DNA of 64,000 nucleotides from Bin52 sp965213935. Lineage in GTDB: Bacteria > Pseudomonadota > Alphaproteobacteria > Thalassobaculales > Thalassobaculaceae. Of the stretch, positions 63,497 to 64,000 are shown one piece after another (within the stretch, counting starts at the first letter, position 1; the number at the start of each line of letters is the position of its first letter). The notes under the pieces are model-generated. The model ran no database searches. It was given only the letters and a program-made list of their open reading frames with translations, and was not told where the DNA came from. A program made the translations under genes and the position numbers. The stretch covers positions 2,728,001 to 2,792,000 of the forward strand of contig CBDCAO010000012.1 of NCBI GenBank assembly GCA_965213935.1. Reading direction: 5' to 3'.

Positions 63497-64000
63497 AACG
63501 AGGGCCAGTACCGGGCCGCCAGCGCGCCCTTCTCGTCGAACGCGTGACAGCTGTTGAGCAGCGGCGGGCGCTCTCCGGGCGCCAGCCCTTCCTCGGAGGG
63601 TTCGCCGGAATAGATGGTCTGGTACGCGGTGGTCGCAACCGGCGAGAGCAGTTCGACCAGATGGGTACATCCCTGAACCCCACCGACGCGCTCGCGCACC
63701 TTCCGACGCCAGCCGGGACCGATCACCAGTCCGACCAACCGCTGGAAATTCACGGCGATGGCCGGGCAGACGGGATAGGGACCGGCATCCGTCACCGCCT
63801 CGATGGCCCGGATCCTGAGCGAGTTGTCGATGGTCATGCGGATCCACATTTCGTGAACCGGCTCACCGGCGGGAAGACGGTTGTGACCGTAGTCCTCGAT
63901 ATCCATGCTCTTGGTGTCGCACAGGTGACCCTCGATGTCCCACAGCCCGTCGGCGCGGCGAAATCCCCTGCATTTGACCACACGGCTGTGGACGGGCTCG
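63484..64000 (-). CDS. DUF2889 domain protein (partial, continues past the right edge)
   Basis: At least 171 residues. The DUF2889 pattern CRGFRRADGLWDIEGHLCDT is clear, followed by EPVHEMWIRMTIDNSLRIRAIEA and CTHLVELLSPVATTAYQTIY. Reading upstream past a possible GTG at 63981 gives EPVHSRVVKCRGF, which matches the family, so the true start lies beyond the window. The function of the family is unknown. The 3' end overlaps bolA on the opposite strand. Confidence 0.8.
   Translation of the reverse strand, partial: EPVHSRVVKCRGFRRADGLWDIEGHLCDTKSMDIEDYGHNRLPAGEPVHEMWIRMTIDNSLRIRAIEAVTDAGPYPVCPAIAVNFQRLVGLVIGPGWRRKVRERVGGVQGCTHLVELLSPVATTAYQTIYSGEPSEEGLAPGERPPLLNSCHAFDEKGALAARYWPSFHRP

Overview
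The window is about 64 kb of GC-rich DNA carrying an almost fully coding chromosomal segment of an alphaproteobacterium, probably from a Rhodospirillales-like lineage (inference; no rRNA or other decisive taxonomic marker is present). The pointers are the aerobic cobaltochelatase genes cobN/cobS/cobT beside a J-domain protein and bolA, an IalB-family protein, a DUF2889 protein, membrane-anchored cytochrome c divergent from kdsB, the yejABEF peptide/opine-type importer, and the methyltransferase/grxC/nitrilase neighbourhood.

Layout. 1-8.2 kb: kdsB, cytochrome c, an inositol-monophosphatase-family phosphatase and the yejABEF ABC importer. 8.2-18.8 kb: ghrA-like reductase, M17 aminopeptidase, GST, cobD and cobU of the cobalamin lower-loop pathway, a PhyH dioxygenase paired with a dimeric alpha/beta-barrel protein, a Sel1-repeat protein, a PrpF-family isomerase and a DHA2 MFS exporter. 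18.8-34.3 kb is an accessory, partly decaying stretch: a tnpB gene split by a complete 2,479-bp IS4-type element whose transposase carries an N-terminal DruA/DUF4338 domain; zur-znuC followed by a frameshifted znuB; a 137-bp MITE-like inverted-repeat element; a 1,605-residue Calx-beta/outer-membrane-barrel surface protein preceded by 19 tandem octanucleotides; an IS110 remnant; three DnaA-box-like nonamers; aspartate dehydrogenase; and a GST gene with an in-frame TGA.

34.3-43.7 kb: a transsulfuration pair (PLP gamma-lyase/synthase family plus cystathionine beta-synthase), an amidase, an exported nucleosidase-like protein and a divergent copper module (cueR on one side; DUF4396, copC, copD and cytochrome c on the other, behind a clear MerR-type promoter). 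43.7-54.1 kb: amine/amino-acid oxidase, methyltransferase, a hydroxyisobutyrate-dehydrogenase-family enzyme, CoA transferase, glutaredoxin, nitrilase-family amidase, accA, a SPOR-like lipoprotein, a BI-1 family membrane protein, rlmN and an IalB-family protein. 54.2-64 kb: cobN, cobW, cobT, cobS (cobalt insertion into the corrin ring), a J-domain protein, bolA and a partial DUF2889 gene running off the right edge.

Functional threads: late aerobic B12 synthesis occurs in two separate loci (cobU-cobD at 11.5-13.0 kb, cobSTWN at 54-62.5 kb); metal handling appears three times (zinc, copper, cobalt); and sulfur amino-acid metabolism is next to an amidase and a SAH/MTA-nucleosidase-like protein. 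No tRNA, rRNA, CRISPR array or prophage module was found. Functional statements rest on recognising protein families by eye; no database searches were run.
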